Source: Nemopilema nomurai (Eukaryota > Cnidaria > Scyphozoa > Rhizostomeae > Rhizostomatidae). Taken from it: a stretch of 64,000 nt of DNA. Each line of letters opens with the position of its first letter. Position 1 is the stretch's first letter. Location of the stretch: the NCBI GenBank assembly GCA_003864495.1, contig ML133373.1:1568008-1632007 (forward strand), in the 5' to 3' direction. The notes under the pieces are model-generated. The model was not told the DNA's origin and made no database searches. It was given only the letters and a program-made list of their open reading frames with translations. This document shows positions 1-10,037 of this stretch, one piece after another. A program made the position numbers and the translations under genes.

Positions 1-318
1 TAATGTTTGCTGGAACTTCGTCTAAAAAGGAAAGTTTATGTATTGTTGCCTTGTACATTTTTAAGCACCCTGAAGAATATCCTTTAATTATGATGTTTAA
101 GTTTATTCAGAATTATAGCTTATGCTATTTTTGGCGCAGCTATAGAATTTAAAATATGCAAGTTCTAAAGTACATTTCCACCATTTTTATGGAAGGTCAA
201 TGTGGTAGCATTTTTATTCAATCAGTTCAAATTTGGCCTGACTCACATACATTGTTGAGGAAGGTTATCCTATTTTGATAGCTTTGATAATCTTTTTTAT
301 GGCTTCATTATTTTCTAG
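1..318. other. Intron of the OTULIN-like gene
   Basis: AT-rich sequence ending in the acceptor used by the exon at 319. No earlier coding exon of the gene was recognised here, so the upstream coding part lies outside the window. Confidence 0.6.
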
Positions 319-2325
319 GGTTATGCAAGAGTCAGGGTTGATACGGGGCTGGAATGCATTCAACTGATAAGAGGCGACAATTACTGTGCTTTGCGAGCTG
401 TCTTGTTCAAATCTCTTGCATCTGGTATTAATATTTTGGCAAATTTTGACCAGACAAAGTCTATTAAAGAGGTTTGATTGATTTGGATTGGATGTTTTAT
501 TTAATTCAAATTCTACTATAATACTAAAAAAGGTGGTTATTTGAATTATAAGCATTAGGCTTAATGCTAGATAATTTCACCATTTTGAGGCCTCTTTGAA
601 ATTTCTCTGCCTGGCTTTGTAAATCATCAGATCAACTCAGCCAAGGCATCAAATACATCTGATATAAGCTGAAATGGTTCTGTTTGCTGCTCCATTTCTT
701 ATGCTTAGTCAGAAAAAACCTAATTTATATCAAGTATATAGAGCTCTGCTCCAATTTTATATAAATCTTCTTTTCCTCCCATAATGAGTATTTTAGGTTT
801 TTAGAAAATGATGTAACAATAAGTGATGTAAAAGACACTGTGGTGACCAAGTGACTGTGGTGTTGTGTCTTTGATAAAGCACATTTTTTCTCATTCTCAA
901 CTCAGGCATATTGAAACATGTTTTTTTGTCCTTGTTCTTCCCTTAAACATTTTATTGATTTGGTATTCCTCTTTTCAATGCTATGTCCAAATTATTTTCT
1001 GTGAACAGACTATTTCTTGTTTGAATGTTTGTACTTTACCTTTAGCTTTCAATGTTGATGGACAGCCAATTTTGCTGGATGGAGAGCTGGAATTTTGCTA
1101 ACAGATTACGACTGGAAGACTTAACAGTGAAAGATATGATTGAAGAATGTTTAGATTGTCTTGAAAAAGTAGTAAGTGACAGTTTTGTGCACTTATTCCT
1201 TTGAACTCAACAGTGACTTTGTTATCTGTACCTTACTGTTTAATATCAATGTTCAAAAGTGTTTTGCTTTACTTATTGTGTACAAAGTTGTCTTCATTTG
1301 TGAGAAGGTGTTTAATTTCATCAATTTTGAGATATGTTAAGATTTTCAGTAATCTTTTTTATGCTTTCAGGTCAAAAGGTGTATTGATTGCGAGCAAGAT
1401 TCAAGAAGATGTGAAATGGTGCTTAATATAATGAACTCTGGAGAGGAAGAAGTAAAGCTCTTTGAGGCTCTAAAGTTTTTAATGCTGTTTAAAAGCCAAG
1501 AATATTTCAACAAGATGCAAAATAATGAAGAAGTGAATATTTTGGCATTTCTTTTGTTTGCAAGAAACACTTCAACCAGCCCAGAGTATTTTATGAAAAA
1601 CCATCTGAACCAAATTGGTGACAGCTGTGGACTGGATCAGGTAAGATGAACTTTGAACTTTCACATTGAACTTTTAACAGTTTATTAATGTTAACATTGA
1701 TTTTATTGCTATGTCAGTAATTTACAGAAGCTTCTCTAAAACTATAAAACTTTGCCAGAACACCTGGGAACTGAAAAAAGGTCTTTATGTGGCGGTTTTA
1801 GGGACTTTGGGGCTCAGGCAAAAATCATCTGCCAAAATTATTCTTTAAGTTCTTTCCGTCTAAATTGTTATGCCTAAAGGTGGTGCCTTTTTAATCTTTC
1901 TTAGTTGCGAGCCTATTATGGGTTACCAAAAGTTTAGGGCCTGGGACGGTGGTCTCCCGAAAACCACTTCTGTTATTATGGTATTAAATTTCTTCATCTA
2001 AAGCTTATCAATGGTGAGCCATTAATTGCTGATATGTCAAGCATTGCAAAACATGATGTTTTGTCAAGTTGAGCATTTCTGTGATTTTGTTCTTTTTTAA
2101 AACTGCACTTTCTCTTTTAATATATTTGTGCATTGTTTTCTGTAGTTGGAGATGATATTGTTGGGTCACACCCTAAACCTTGTTATCAAGGTCATGCGGC
2201 TGCATAGAGTGGACGATGATGACTTCACAGTAAACTTCCCAGATGATCTAGAAAATCCGTGTGATTTTGTCACTCTCGTTGCTGAAGATGATCGACATTA
2301 CAATGTCTTGACAGAGACTCCTTAG
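319..2325 (+). CDS. OTULIN: OTULIN-like linear (Met1) ubiquitin deubiquitinase, C-terminal four exons (5' part outside window)
   Basis: Exons 319-471, 1046-1171, 1371-1640 and 2146-2325 join in phase 0 at every junction and end in TAG. Together they encode 242 residues covering almost the whole catalytic OTU domain. Seen: the active-site block IRGDNYCALRAVLF (Cys codon 385-387), the segment KFLMLFKSQEYF, the substrate block LLFARNTS...NHLNQIG, and the C-terminal catalytic histidine block AEDDRHYNV close to the stop. In the family, OTULIN cleaves Met1-linked ubiquitin chains made by LUBAC and so tunes NF-kB-type innate immune signalling in the cytosol; that role is carried over by homology. 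The N-terminal region, which in vertebrates binds HOIP through a PUB-interacting motif, must lie upstream of the window. The last residues are LTETP, so the PDZ-binding ETSL tail of the human protein is not present. Family assignment is firm; whether it is the sole OTULIN/FAM105 gene is unknown. Confidence 0.93.
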
Positions 2326-3077
2326 GTGTCTTATTCCAGGTACCACAAGATGTTCAATTGTGCTACAAATGGGCAATCTTTAGAACTGGAGTCATAGGAT
2401 GAGATTCTTACGCTAATTAAGACCAGGCAGTTAGCAGCCATGCTTGTCTTTTTCTGATTATCACAATTATTCCATTCGGTATATACGACATGTTTAGACC
2501 ATAGTAAAACGTTTTCACAACTTCCTGACATAAGATAGGCAAAATTTCCTATAGAAAAATAATAACTTGTCTTATTGAATTCAAGAGAGGGGAAGAACAC
2601 TCTGTAGTCTCCTTATCTATTTTATTTCAAGCTTTCTATTTATAACCAATTTTTCTGCACTTCATTAGACGGATGTTCGTGCCTGGTTGTGCAAAATGCT
2701 AGACTTAGGAAAAAACTGGCAATCTCAAAGCCCTTATTCAATTTAGATGTTTTTTGTGCAGGTGCTTTTCAATCCCAGAAGCCTAACCAAACATCCCACC
2801 AACAACTGAAAAGGTTTTATTTTGACATAGATTTTATCTCGCTTCCATAGTAAATTGAAACTCCAGCTAGGAAATAGTTAAGTAAATTACTTGATGCCTT
2901 GCAAAAGTATATTTATGTGTATAAACAATGAAAATTACCATTTGAGTGAATTTGCAACCTTTTTGGAACAGAAATGTTGTTCACTGTCCAACTTTTGTGA
3001 TACTTAGCTAGAACACAGTCACATATAAATCCATGTACGCTTGTTTGTCTTTGTGGCTTCAGCTTAGATTTATGAAT

Positions 3078-3765
3078 TTATAATTTGGATAAGTTTGGGT
3101 TTTTTAGTTGAATGACAAGCTCTATTATACTCTTGCAAACTGTGAGTGTGTTTACTAGGTAGCTACGCTCGCCTGTTTCATATATATTAATTTTTTTTGA
3201 GTAAACAGCTGAATTTGGTCTCAGACTATTTCGGTCTGCCTGAAAGGGTAAGGCATTGCTGTATTTTTGCACATTTTTGTGTGTAGCTACAGTAATTTTG
3301 TAATTGCTCTGTTGTAACCATCTTGAAATATATGTTTGGAGGTTGACGAAGAGAGCGACAGAAACCAGCTGTATCAAAGCCATCTAAAAAAGTTCATAAA
3401 GTGAATACTTCTAATTTCGACGAAAATGAATGACAAAGTCAAAACCAGCTAGGCTTCTAGGAAAATGAAACCATGTTATGAGGACTTTTAGTTTACAGCC
3501 TTTTTATTTACAATTCAAACACTTACGTCTTGAGTTAAGCATTTCTTGAAATTTAATTATAATTTTGGTAGCGTGGACAGCGTAGTACACCGGCCAAAAG
3601 TGCTTGGAACACCTTAATCCTTTTCTTCTTGCTACGTCGATGACTGTTCTGGTGTGCTGATAGCACTGAACTCCCTCGTCTTACTAAACAAAGTTGGTGA
3701 AGATGTGCATCCTTTGACCAATCTGGTAAAAAAGGAACGATGCGAGTCAAAAAAGTTATTGCCAT
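3078..3765 (-). CDS. Uncertain small two-exon gene on the minus strand
   Basis: An ATG-initiated frame runs from 3765 downwards (starts MAITFLTRIVPFLPDW, ends in a basic stretch HRRSKKKRIK). A possible donor AAG/GTGTTC follows at about 3615. A second open stretch opens at 3383 directly after a good acceptor (pyrimidine-rich run then AG) and stays open to 3078. The start lies about 35 bases below an ETS-type CCGGAAGT motif (minus strand), which is typical of housekeeping and mitochondrial-protein promoters. I do not recognise the product. Joined in phase 0 the second exon would read MALIQLVSVALF..., but another frame of the same exon also looks protein-like, so the join is not settled. The N-terminus could be a mitochondrial targeting peptide (basic, hydroxylated, no acidic residue in the first 15), which is inference only. 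It may also be chance. Confidence 0.25.
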
Positions 3766-3799
3766 GATTCTTAGCTGTCATAATGTTTCCATTTTCGCT

Positions 3800-3807
3800 A
3801 CTTCCGG
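3800..3807 (-). promoter_or_regulatory. ETS-type core promoter motif (CCGGAAGT on minus strand)
   Basis: The bases ACTTCCGG on the plus strand read CCGGAAGT on the minus strand, the consensus ETS/GABP site common in housekeeping promoters. It sits just upstream of the tentative minus-strand start at 3765. Functional use is inferred from position only. Confidence 0.35.
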
Positions 3808-4674
3808 AATGCTAAGTTCTGCATTGTTTACAACGTGCTATTATTTGTAATTTTCAAGATTCACCAAAATGGTAACAAAGATTGAAAATTGTTGGGTTGT
3901 GTTCGTGTCATAGTAGCCACTGTCTTACATTTACTACATCTTGGATGGTGATTTATCATTTCCTGTAAATAAGGTACTCCTCAATAGTACATATGTTAGT
4001 CATTCTTGAAATGTAGCATCACCATAGGCGCTTGAGCCCCTCCTAGCAAAGGGTTGACATCCCCCCTTGCTAAACAAGGTAGGTAAGCATTAATATTAAT
4101 CAAGATTGAATTATAACGATAATGAAAAATACCACATAAGATCCATCAGCAATGCCTCTTTCTTTCTTCTGACGTCAGCAGTTTCCATTAGCAATTACCA
4201 CAATTTTTGCGCGTCCCGGAAAAGTAGAAGCCTGCGCCTATGCTATCGTGGACAGCATATTTCAGAGTTTTGAGGTCTATATGTCAGACTAACATATGCA
4301 AGGTAGATTGTCACAAGATGAACAATTGAGAATGTTGAGAATGTCTGGATCCGCCCCTGGGAGTGTACGAGGATTTGTTCATATGGAAGGTCAATGAATA
4401 TCACGTTGATGGTACATTAGATTACCCCATGGTGGACAACGGTAAAGGACGTATATGAGGCAGGTTATATATGACGGTCGTTGATCAAATAAACGGTCAT
4501 GAATAGGGAAGACAGGACTGCCCTATGATTAATCTTCTCTATCAACAATTCTATCTTGACCCCACCATGTAAAAAAAGACAACTTTACTATTTCAAGGGA
4601 AACTCCATATAAAAAGGTCAAAGTGAAAATATCATCCAAGGTTTTATCGTTGTTTAGATGTTGTACATGTTTGA

Positions 4675-4880
4675 ATTTTGGCAAACATTGGGGGCCGCAT
4701 CTTAGATTGCCGGGGCCCTGTGCCAACAGTCGATGGGACCCCCTAAAATATGCCAAGTTAGCTTGTGTCGTGCTACTCAATTCATCAACAGCACCTGGTA
4801 TGGGCTTCACAAAATTTTGCTTGGGGCCCCCAAAATTAAAACCTCAGGGGGCCCCTTGGTGTGGACCAATACTAGGTACT
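4675..4880 (+). repeat. Interspersed repeat, copy A (second copy inverted at about 52.83-53.0 kb)
   Basis: This block is rich in GGGGCC/GGCCCC runs, out of character with its AT-rich neighbourhood. Its middle (GGGACCCCCTAAAATATGCC, then GTGCTACTCAATTCATCAAC, then AGCACCTGGTATGGG) aligns by eye with the reverse complement of roughly 52835-53000. The two copies are diverged by perhaps a quarter, so this looks like an old interspersed repeat rather than a recent insertion. The open frames seen here in several phases are by-products of the composition. Confidence 0.55.
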
Positions 4881-5263
4881 ACTTCAGTCGGTCAATGGGT
4901 AAAGTGAGCAGTCACTGATTATCCCTCTTTTTCGTACCCCTAGTTTACTTTGGCACCTTTTAAGAATCTGTTTGGGGCTAAATATTGTAATGATGAAAAT
5001 AATTCTTACAATTTCAAAATAGGGACAATATGGAAATTTGCCCCGTGGGCAAAGCCCCTTTTTACAGGGGACTTTCTCGTTCTAACTTGACGCATGCGTG
5101 AAAGTTATGGATTTCCACTCGTGTGCAGGAGAGGTTACTAAAATGGCGTGTAAAAGTTTAAGTTGATTTGCAGCAGAAATAAGGCATTTTGTTTTTGTTA
5201 AAGTATAATTTCAAGGAAGTGGAGGAGATTATACATTTTTGGTACTGACTTAGGAAAGCTGCG

Positions 5264-5770
5264 ATGTCCTTTCTTAATAAAGCTGCACAGAGTTATTATA
5301 CTCACGCTCGATTGTGGTATCTTATTGACGCGAAGGATCAAATAAACGGTAGGCTGGCTTCTTTCATATCCCTGATACTACAGGGCAAGACAAAGCCTGT
5401 TTATCACCCCTCGGTTGATGTTGGTGATAATATTGTCGTCATTAATACGAAGGATATTGTGCTCAGTGGAAAGAAATGGGACCAGAAGTTGTACAGACAT
5501 CATACTGGGTATCCAGGAGGACTTGTTGAGACCCTCGCGAAAGAGTTACATAAGAGAGACCAGACTCTAGTTCTTTGGAGAGCAGTCTATGGAATGTTGC
5601 CCAAAAATAACTTCAGACCCAAAAGAATGAAACGACTTTATTTGTTTGAAGGCGATCAACACCCTTTTGCTGGTAACATTTTTGCAAAGTTGGAAGGGCC
5701 AGCTAGAATTCCTAAAAGACTAACTGAGTATACAGTTGAGGAGTTTGAAAGCTATCCAAAAATATTTTAG
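5264..5770 (+). CDS. MRPL13: Mitochondrial large-subunit ribosomal protein uL13m
   Basis: A single uninterrupted frame of 168 codons. uL13 proteins bind 23S-type rRNA in the mitochondrial large subunit. Seen: WYLIDAKDQINGRLASFISL (the uL13 start, where the D..G.GRLAS segment is the family signature), LQGKTKPVYHPSVDVGD, the VINTKDIVLSGKKW block, YRHHTGYPGG, and the MLPKNNFRPKRMKRLYLFEGD segment that marks the family. Human MRPL13 is about 178 residues, so the length is normal. The ATG at 5264 fits the family's usual N-terminus (SFLNKAAQ...W). The gene is intronless here; an intact frame, no visible poly(A) tail and an AATAAA at 6030-6035 argue for a genuine gene, although an old functional retrocopy cannot be excluded. 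Confidence 0.95.
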   Translation: MSFLNKAAQSYYTHARLWYLIDAKDQINGRLASFISLILQGKTKPVYHPSVDVGDNIVVINTKDIVLSGKKWDQKLYRHHTGYPGGLVETLAKELHKRDQTLVLWRAVYGMLPKNNFRPKRMKRLYLFEGDQHPFAGNIFAKLEGPARIPKRLTEYTVEEFESYPKIF

Positions 5771-6029
5771 ATTTGTGTGAGGCATACTTGAATATCTGAT
5801 TTAAAAATTTAGCTTGATGGCCTTGCAACTTTGATGTTTTTTTATTGAATTTCTTCATATTGAAATTTTTTCTTTACCAATTCCTTACTGATTTCAGAGG
5901 AAATGATGTTATATGAAGTTCTTCTTACCCAAACATCTAAACATGTGTATAGTTAAATGGCATTGTTTTTTAATCTTGGTTGGTTTAATGCTTTTTTTCA
6001 TGACTGAGATGAAATGTTGTAGAAAAAAG

Positions 6030-6035
6030 AATAAA
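6030..6035 (+). terminator. Candidate polyadenylation signal AATAAA for MRPL13
   Basis: Exact AATAAA 260 bases after the MRPL13 stop codon, in AT-rich 3' sequence. Use is inferred from position. Confidence 0.4.
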
Positions 6036-6899
6036 TCAAGCTTTCTATGGTATAGAATAGGGCAGGCAAACAGACAATGAGCAAAGTTGCCTGCATTTTC
6101 ATAGAAAATTATATCAATCTAAATCATTATAGCTTGTGAATCAAAGCTCCATTAAACTTTAGAGATCTAAATCTTTGATATATCTCTGCAGAAGATGAAA
6201 GCATTTAACAGGAAGCTTCCCTAAGTAGAAAAACTATCTTATTTAATTTGTCCATCATGGTATCCAGCAAATTTTACATGGATGCATTGTATTTTGTTAA
6301 ACAATTGGCACTTGGTAAAAAATGTGAATGTTTAAGGATGCTCGACCAATACCTGAATTTCTGCAGAATTTATGTCTAAGACTTTTTAGAATGAATTAGA
6401 AGTTCTATTTTCGGATTCAAGCAATTTTTTATCTTCATATATGGCAAAAATGGATCATAGAAATGGAATCTCCATGTTGAAATTAGTCTGTACAGAAAAT
6501 TTCTGAGTGTTTGGACTGTCAGGCTGTGAATTAACCCATTCTAGAAATTTAGCTTAATTCCAATACACTCAAATGTAATTTGCTGGTGCAGTGAAAAAAT
6601 TTCACTGCAGCCGCAAATTGCAGTCAAATCGCATGAAATAGGGTCCTATCTAAATATTTAAAACAATGTAACTTGCAACAAGAGGGTCCAAACAACATGA
6701 AGTTTTCAGTATAAACTAAGTTAAAGATCAGGATTTCAATTATGATGTTAATTTTTGGGAAAGAGCTGTGGACGTCAACTCTAATCGGAGAATTGCAATA
6801 CCACGTTGAGACTATATTGACCGAATGATTTTACTGCTGGGAGTGGATAATAAGGGTATATATAGTAGGTAGAACACAGAATAGAGCATAGTTGCTGAC

Positions 6900-6959
6900 A
6901 AGAGACCAGTTGCAAAGAACCTGGCACCGAAGGGTTATCAGTGCCAAGCCCTGTCTCTT
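6900..6959. other. Candidate structured element: hairpin within a hairpin
   Basis: AAGAGAC at 6900-6906 is the exact complement of GTCTCTT at 6953-6959, and TGGCAC at 6922-6927 pairs exactly with GTGCCA at 6941-6946, nested inside. This gives two coaxial stems with an asymmetric internal loop and a 13-base terminal loop. It is more GC-rich than its surroundings and follows a TATATATA-like stretch at about 6857. It does not match a tRNA or a spliceosomal RNA I can recall. It lies about 550 bases beyond the GID8 stop, so it could also be part of that 3' end. Confidence 0.3.
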
Positions 6960-7505
6960 ACAAAGGATTTAATTTGTCAAGAAGCAAGGTGAATTTTTTA
7001 GCTTGATGCTCTATATTTTATTTACTGTTTTTCCCTCCATTTCGATAAATGCCTAGTGGATGACTTGTTGAGAAAAATTCAAAATCAATTATAAGCTCAA
7101 GAAACTTGTGTGAATTATATGAATATTATATGATGGAACTTATTAGGTTGATTCTTAGCATTATTCATAACATTACATTCATTCAAAGCTGTCAAGTAAT
7201 TAGCTTCTGAAGAAAATCTTTTTGATTTAATCTGAGCTTTGTGTAAGGTGTAAGTCAAAACTATGTGACTCCTCAAAGGATAACCATGCTGCTACTTTTA
7301 GACTGAATTTTATAAATGATAAATGAAAAAGAGAAGGATGAGCAAAGACAGAACCACCATGTAATATTATATATCTATATGAAAGATGCTGAACATCCAT
7401 GTACAAGATATGGCTGCCTATAATTTACATATATCTGTCTTGAGCTTTATAAATATGAAACAAGGTAGTATATCTAAACAATAAAGAATCCGTTTCTCAA
7501 GTGTG

Positions 7506-8225
7506 TCATTTTGAATCTTGTACAATACCATTGGCAACATCAATCATTTTAGGATACTTCACTTTCTTCTCATCAAGTTCGTTTTGGGCCCAGAGTAACA
7601 TTTTCAACAAGTTCTCTAATCTTGAATTTGTTTGCTGGTGATCTGCTTCAAGTATTGCTGCATTAAGTTCACTAGCTACTTTGTGTCTTTGAGAGAAATT
7701 CAAAAGATCTGAAAATGGCGAATTTTCCGGATTCTCATAGGCCAGTAGAGCCATGGTCTTCTCAAGTTCATCCAAAAACTGCGCATTTTCGAGACTCAAC
7801 TCAGCCATAACGTTCTGTGAAAATTCAAGAGCCTTTTCTACTTTCCGTTCACGAACAAGTTCAATTAACTGCTGCTGTTGGAGGTGAAAATATAAGCGTG
7901 ACCTTGAATCTAGGATTTCTGGGTTAAGGGAATTGGTCAACGTCACCGCTTCTTCGATGTTGCCAGATTGCACTGCCTCTCGAATTTTCAGCCTTTCGTC
8001 CAGCGAGTCGAAAGCCGAATGTGGCTCAGCAGAAGCTTCTCCTCGGAATTTTTCAGCTGCCTCTTTGAATCCTTCCGTTATCAGGTAGTCCATGATAAGT
8101 TGGTTCATTTCAGCCCTAGGAAGATGGACTCCTTGCACTTCCTTCAGCCATTCAAATAAATTAGGCTTTGCATCCTCACTTTTCTCCAGCCCAAGACCAC
8201 CAAGAACGTTTGCATTTATATTCAT
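7506..8225 (-). CDS. GID8: GID8/TWA1, CTLH E3 ubiquitin ligase scaffold subunit
   Basis: Intronless frame of 239 residues. GID8 is a core scaffold of the CTLH/GID E3 ubiquitin ligase, bridging the RING subunits and the substrate receptors, in nucleus and cytoplasm. Seen in order: a LisH dimerisation motif at residues about 38-70 (EMNQLIMDYLITEGFKEAA), a CTLH domain at about 75-132 (IREAVQSGNIEEAVTLTNSL, then LYFHLQQQQLIELVR), and a CRA domain to the end (FLDELEKTMALLAYENPENS, then FSQRHKVASELNAAIL). The human protein is 228 residues, so the length is usual; the extra residues are at the N-terminus (NINANVLGGLGLEKSEDA). ATG at 8225 is the first in-frame start. It is head-to-head with the eL15 gene, about 1.1-1.8 kb apart. 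Confidence 0.96.
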   Translation of the reverse strand: MNINANVLGGLGLEKSEDAKPNLFEWLKEVQGVHLPRAEMNQLIMDYLITEGFKEAAEKFRGEASAEPHSAFDSLDERLKIREAVQSGNIEEAVTLTNSLNPEILDSRSRLYFHLQQQQLIELVRERKVEKALEFSQNVMAELSLENAQFLDELEKTMALLAYENPENSPFSDLLNFSQRHKVASELNAAILEADHQQTNSRLENLLKMLLWAQNELDEKKVKYPKMIDVANGIVQDSK

Positions 8226-9408
8226 TTTCCTTTACGTTAGATAAATTTCTAGGAATCGTGTTTGTTGATCGGAAACTACAAATAGGCCAGAGTTCTATCA
8301 GGCCCAAAACAATATAGCTACTGCGCAGGCACAAGAGATAGCTACGGGGCATAATTTTTGTCTCGTTTGTTTTCAGGCATTTTGTATTTGTACTCTTGAA
8401 AAACCTCAAGTTTAAAGAACCAAAAGGAAAATTAATAATTTAAAGTAGAAAAATTTGCTTAAATGTTTGCAAGCAGCTGGAAATGACCAAATTCGTTTTT
8501 CACGGATGTTTTCGAAAGTTTTCGTAAATCCAACCCTTCTTCTCAAAAAGTTGAAAAACTTGCCGACATCGCAAGCAATATTTCATCAATCCTAGCAGAA
8601 AGGAAGAATGAATATGATCTGTCAGCAAATTATTCCAATTACAAAGCCTACTTATCGTTGATAATCGCCACCAAAAAGAACGTTAGGCTATGAAGATTTC
8701 AATACTATCATCTTTGCAAACTTGATGAACGGTACTTGAAGTTTCTGGGCTGAAACTTTCAATGGTTTTCGTTGTAACTGATGAAAAAGCTAAACAAATT
8801 TTACAAAAGGGTGTTTGCAGAATGTTTGGGGCTTTCAGTGGCTTTCTCCCCGAATGGCTATTGAAATCGAGGTAGACATTCTTCATTCGACCTCAAAACG
8901 AGGTTATTGTCTCTCTATCGTCCTTTACTTGCTTGAGGACTGTCAGGTAGAGAATTTTGCTAAATTTTTCCATCCTTAAATCTCTTTGAATCCAACTATT
9001 ACCTCGATTAATGCTATAAATTTGACTTTATTCTATTTTGTAATGTATCGTCAAAGGTACAACTTTTAGAATGGCGTGAATTTTCTCCTTGAATCGCGAA
9101 AATAGGGTATAGGCCACACTCGATGCGCGGCAACCAATTCAGATTTTGAGTTAAAACGCTAAAACGGAATAGTTTTTATTGCTACTTTTATAAAGTCTAG
9201 TTAACTTAATCCAGTTTATTTTTAAGCAATTTGAAATTGTTTTTAATGTTCAAGAACTAGTCTAGTGTTTATAATATACTTCTTCGTGTGTAGATGGAAC
9301 TACGATTTATACAGGTTCTAAGTAGGAAACGCAAAGCTAGTTAATGTCTCGTGTTGTTATTGATGTGAAGGGTTTGTTCTTCTGTGCTTCTACTTACTGG
9401 CTAGGTTT
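8226..9408. other. Region between GID8 start and eL15; putative divergent promoter zone
   Basis: GID8 is transcribed leftward and eL15 rightward, so both promoters should lie here. A TATAATATA stretch followed by CTTCTTC occurs at about 9271-9288 and could be the TATA/TOP-type start of the eL15 gene. This is inferred, as no start site can be proven from sequence. The only other item is the 68-codon open frame at 8487-8693. Confidence 0.35.
8487..8693 (+). other. Open frame of 68 codons without ATG, possible exon
   Basis: Between stops at 8484 and 8691 the plus strand encodes PNSFFTDVFESFRKSNPSSQ... then KVEKLADIASNISSILAERK and NEYDLSANYSNYKAYLSLII. It reads as an amphipathic helical segment and has coding-like codon use, but has no ATG and no strong acceptor. 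It lies just beyond the GID8 start region. I do not recognise it; it could be an exon, a pseudogene fragment or chance. Confidence 0.2.
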
Positions 9409-9599
9409 AGTGTAGCCATGAAATCTTTTCAATCTGCCATTCTGAGCAACATATCTCGAATGACAATTATTCCATGGCTAGAGTGAAACCTGTGTTAATT
9501 GGTCATTTATTATGTCACTGTTGATATGTGATCTCATTGCACAGGGATATTTCTTGCAAAAATTAAATGTTTGTAAAAATGTTTCCATCTCTGCATTTT
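9409..9599 (+). ncRNA. Candidate intronic two-hairpin snoRNA, copy 1 (eL15 first intron)
   Basis: This 191-base block recurs at 11286-11476 with only two differences seen. It folds into two hairpins: AGCCATG (9414-9420) pairs with CATGGCT (9473-9479), and CCTGTG (9489-9494) pairs with CACAGG (9540-9545). A short A-rich hinge (AGAGTGAAA) separates them, and an ACA triplet lies at the foot of the second hairpin, three bases before GGG ends. This is the outline of an H/ACA snoRNA, a class usually encoded in introns of ribosomal protein genes. The hinge misses the ANANNA consensus by one base and the ACA overlaps the closing stem, so the class is not proven. A short mobile repeat is the alternative. 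Confidence 0.45.
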
Positions 9600-10037
9600 G
9601 ACTCCATAGAATAGTGTGCTATTTTTAGAGTTTATCATAGTATCTAGCTTCCTTTTCCCAGTAAATTGTGTCTGGCCCAATTTATTTTCTTCAAGTCCCC
9701 TACTTGGGTTAGACCTGCTTTTTCACTAACTTGTGAATTCCATTGACACAAACTCTAAGATCTCTCTTTCCCATAGAAAGATTTATAGATATATATTATA
9801 AATTTATTCATATTCATAAGCACCAAGAATTAAAAATACTAAATAGATGAAGCAACAGTAAAGCATCAATTTTGGCAGGTTTTTTAGATCTAAGTCTTAG
9901 GGAAAGGTCTCTTCTGAGAAATTCAGTGAAGTCTGTCTCTTTTCGTATTTGTCTTTGTATGTATGTGTATCTATGTATAATGCTACATTTTAAGCATTGA
10001 ATGAAAGCAGTGCTTTGTGTTTCTTACAGATCTCAAA

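Larger units (their letters stand above)
2326..5263. other. Intergenic region OTULIN to MRPL13, with repeat fragments
   Basis: Apart from the uncertain minus-strand frame at 3078-3765, this stretch holds repeat debris. A hAT-like right end (GGATCCGCCCCTG) sits at 4347-4359, and a GC-richer block at about 4675-4880 belongs to a repeat family with another copy near 52.85 kb. I see no convincing OTULIN polyadenylation signal. The last 150 bases before 5264 should contain the MRPL13 5' leader. Confidence 0.5.
5771..7505. other. Intergenic region MRPL13 to GID8 (tail to tail)
   Basis: No coding signal was found on either strand. It contains the MRPL13 3' region, the hairpin candidate at 6900-6959, and a minus-strand AATAAA (plus-strand TTTATT at 7017-7022) that could end the GID8 transcript. 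The rest is AT-rich without visible structure. Confidence 0.5.

Noticed and set aside
4623..4918. Overlapping open frames of 61-94 codons on both strands
   Set aside because: They fall inside the GC-rich interspersed repeat, shared in diverged form with about 52.9 kb; no domain and no conserved frame between the copies.
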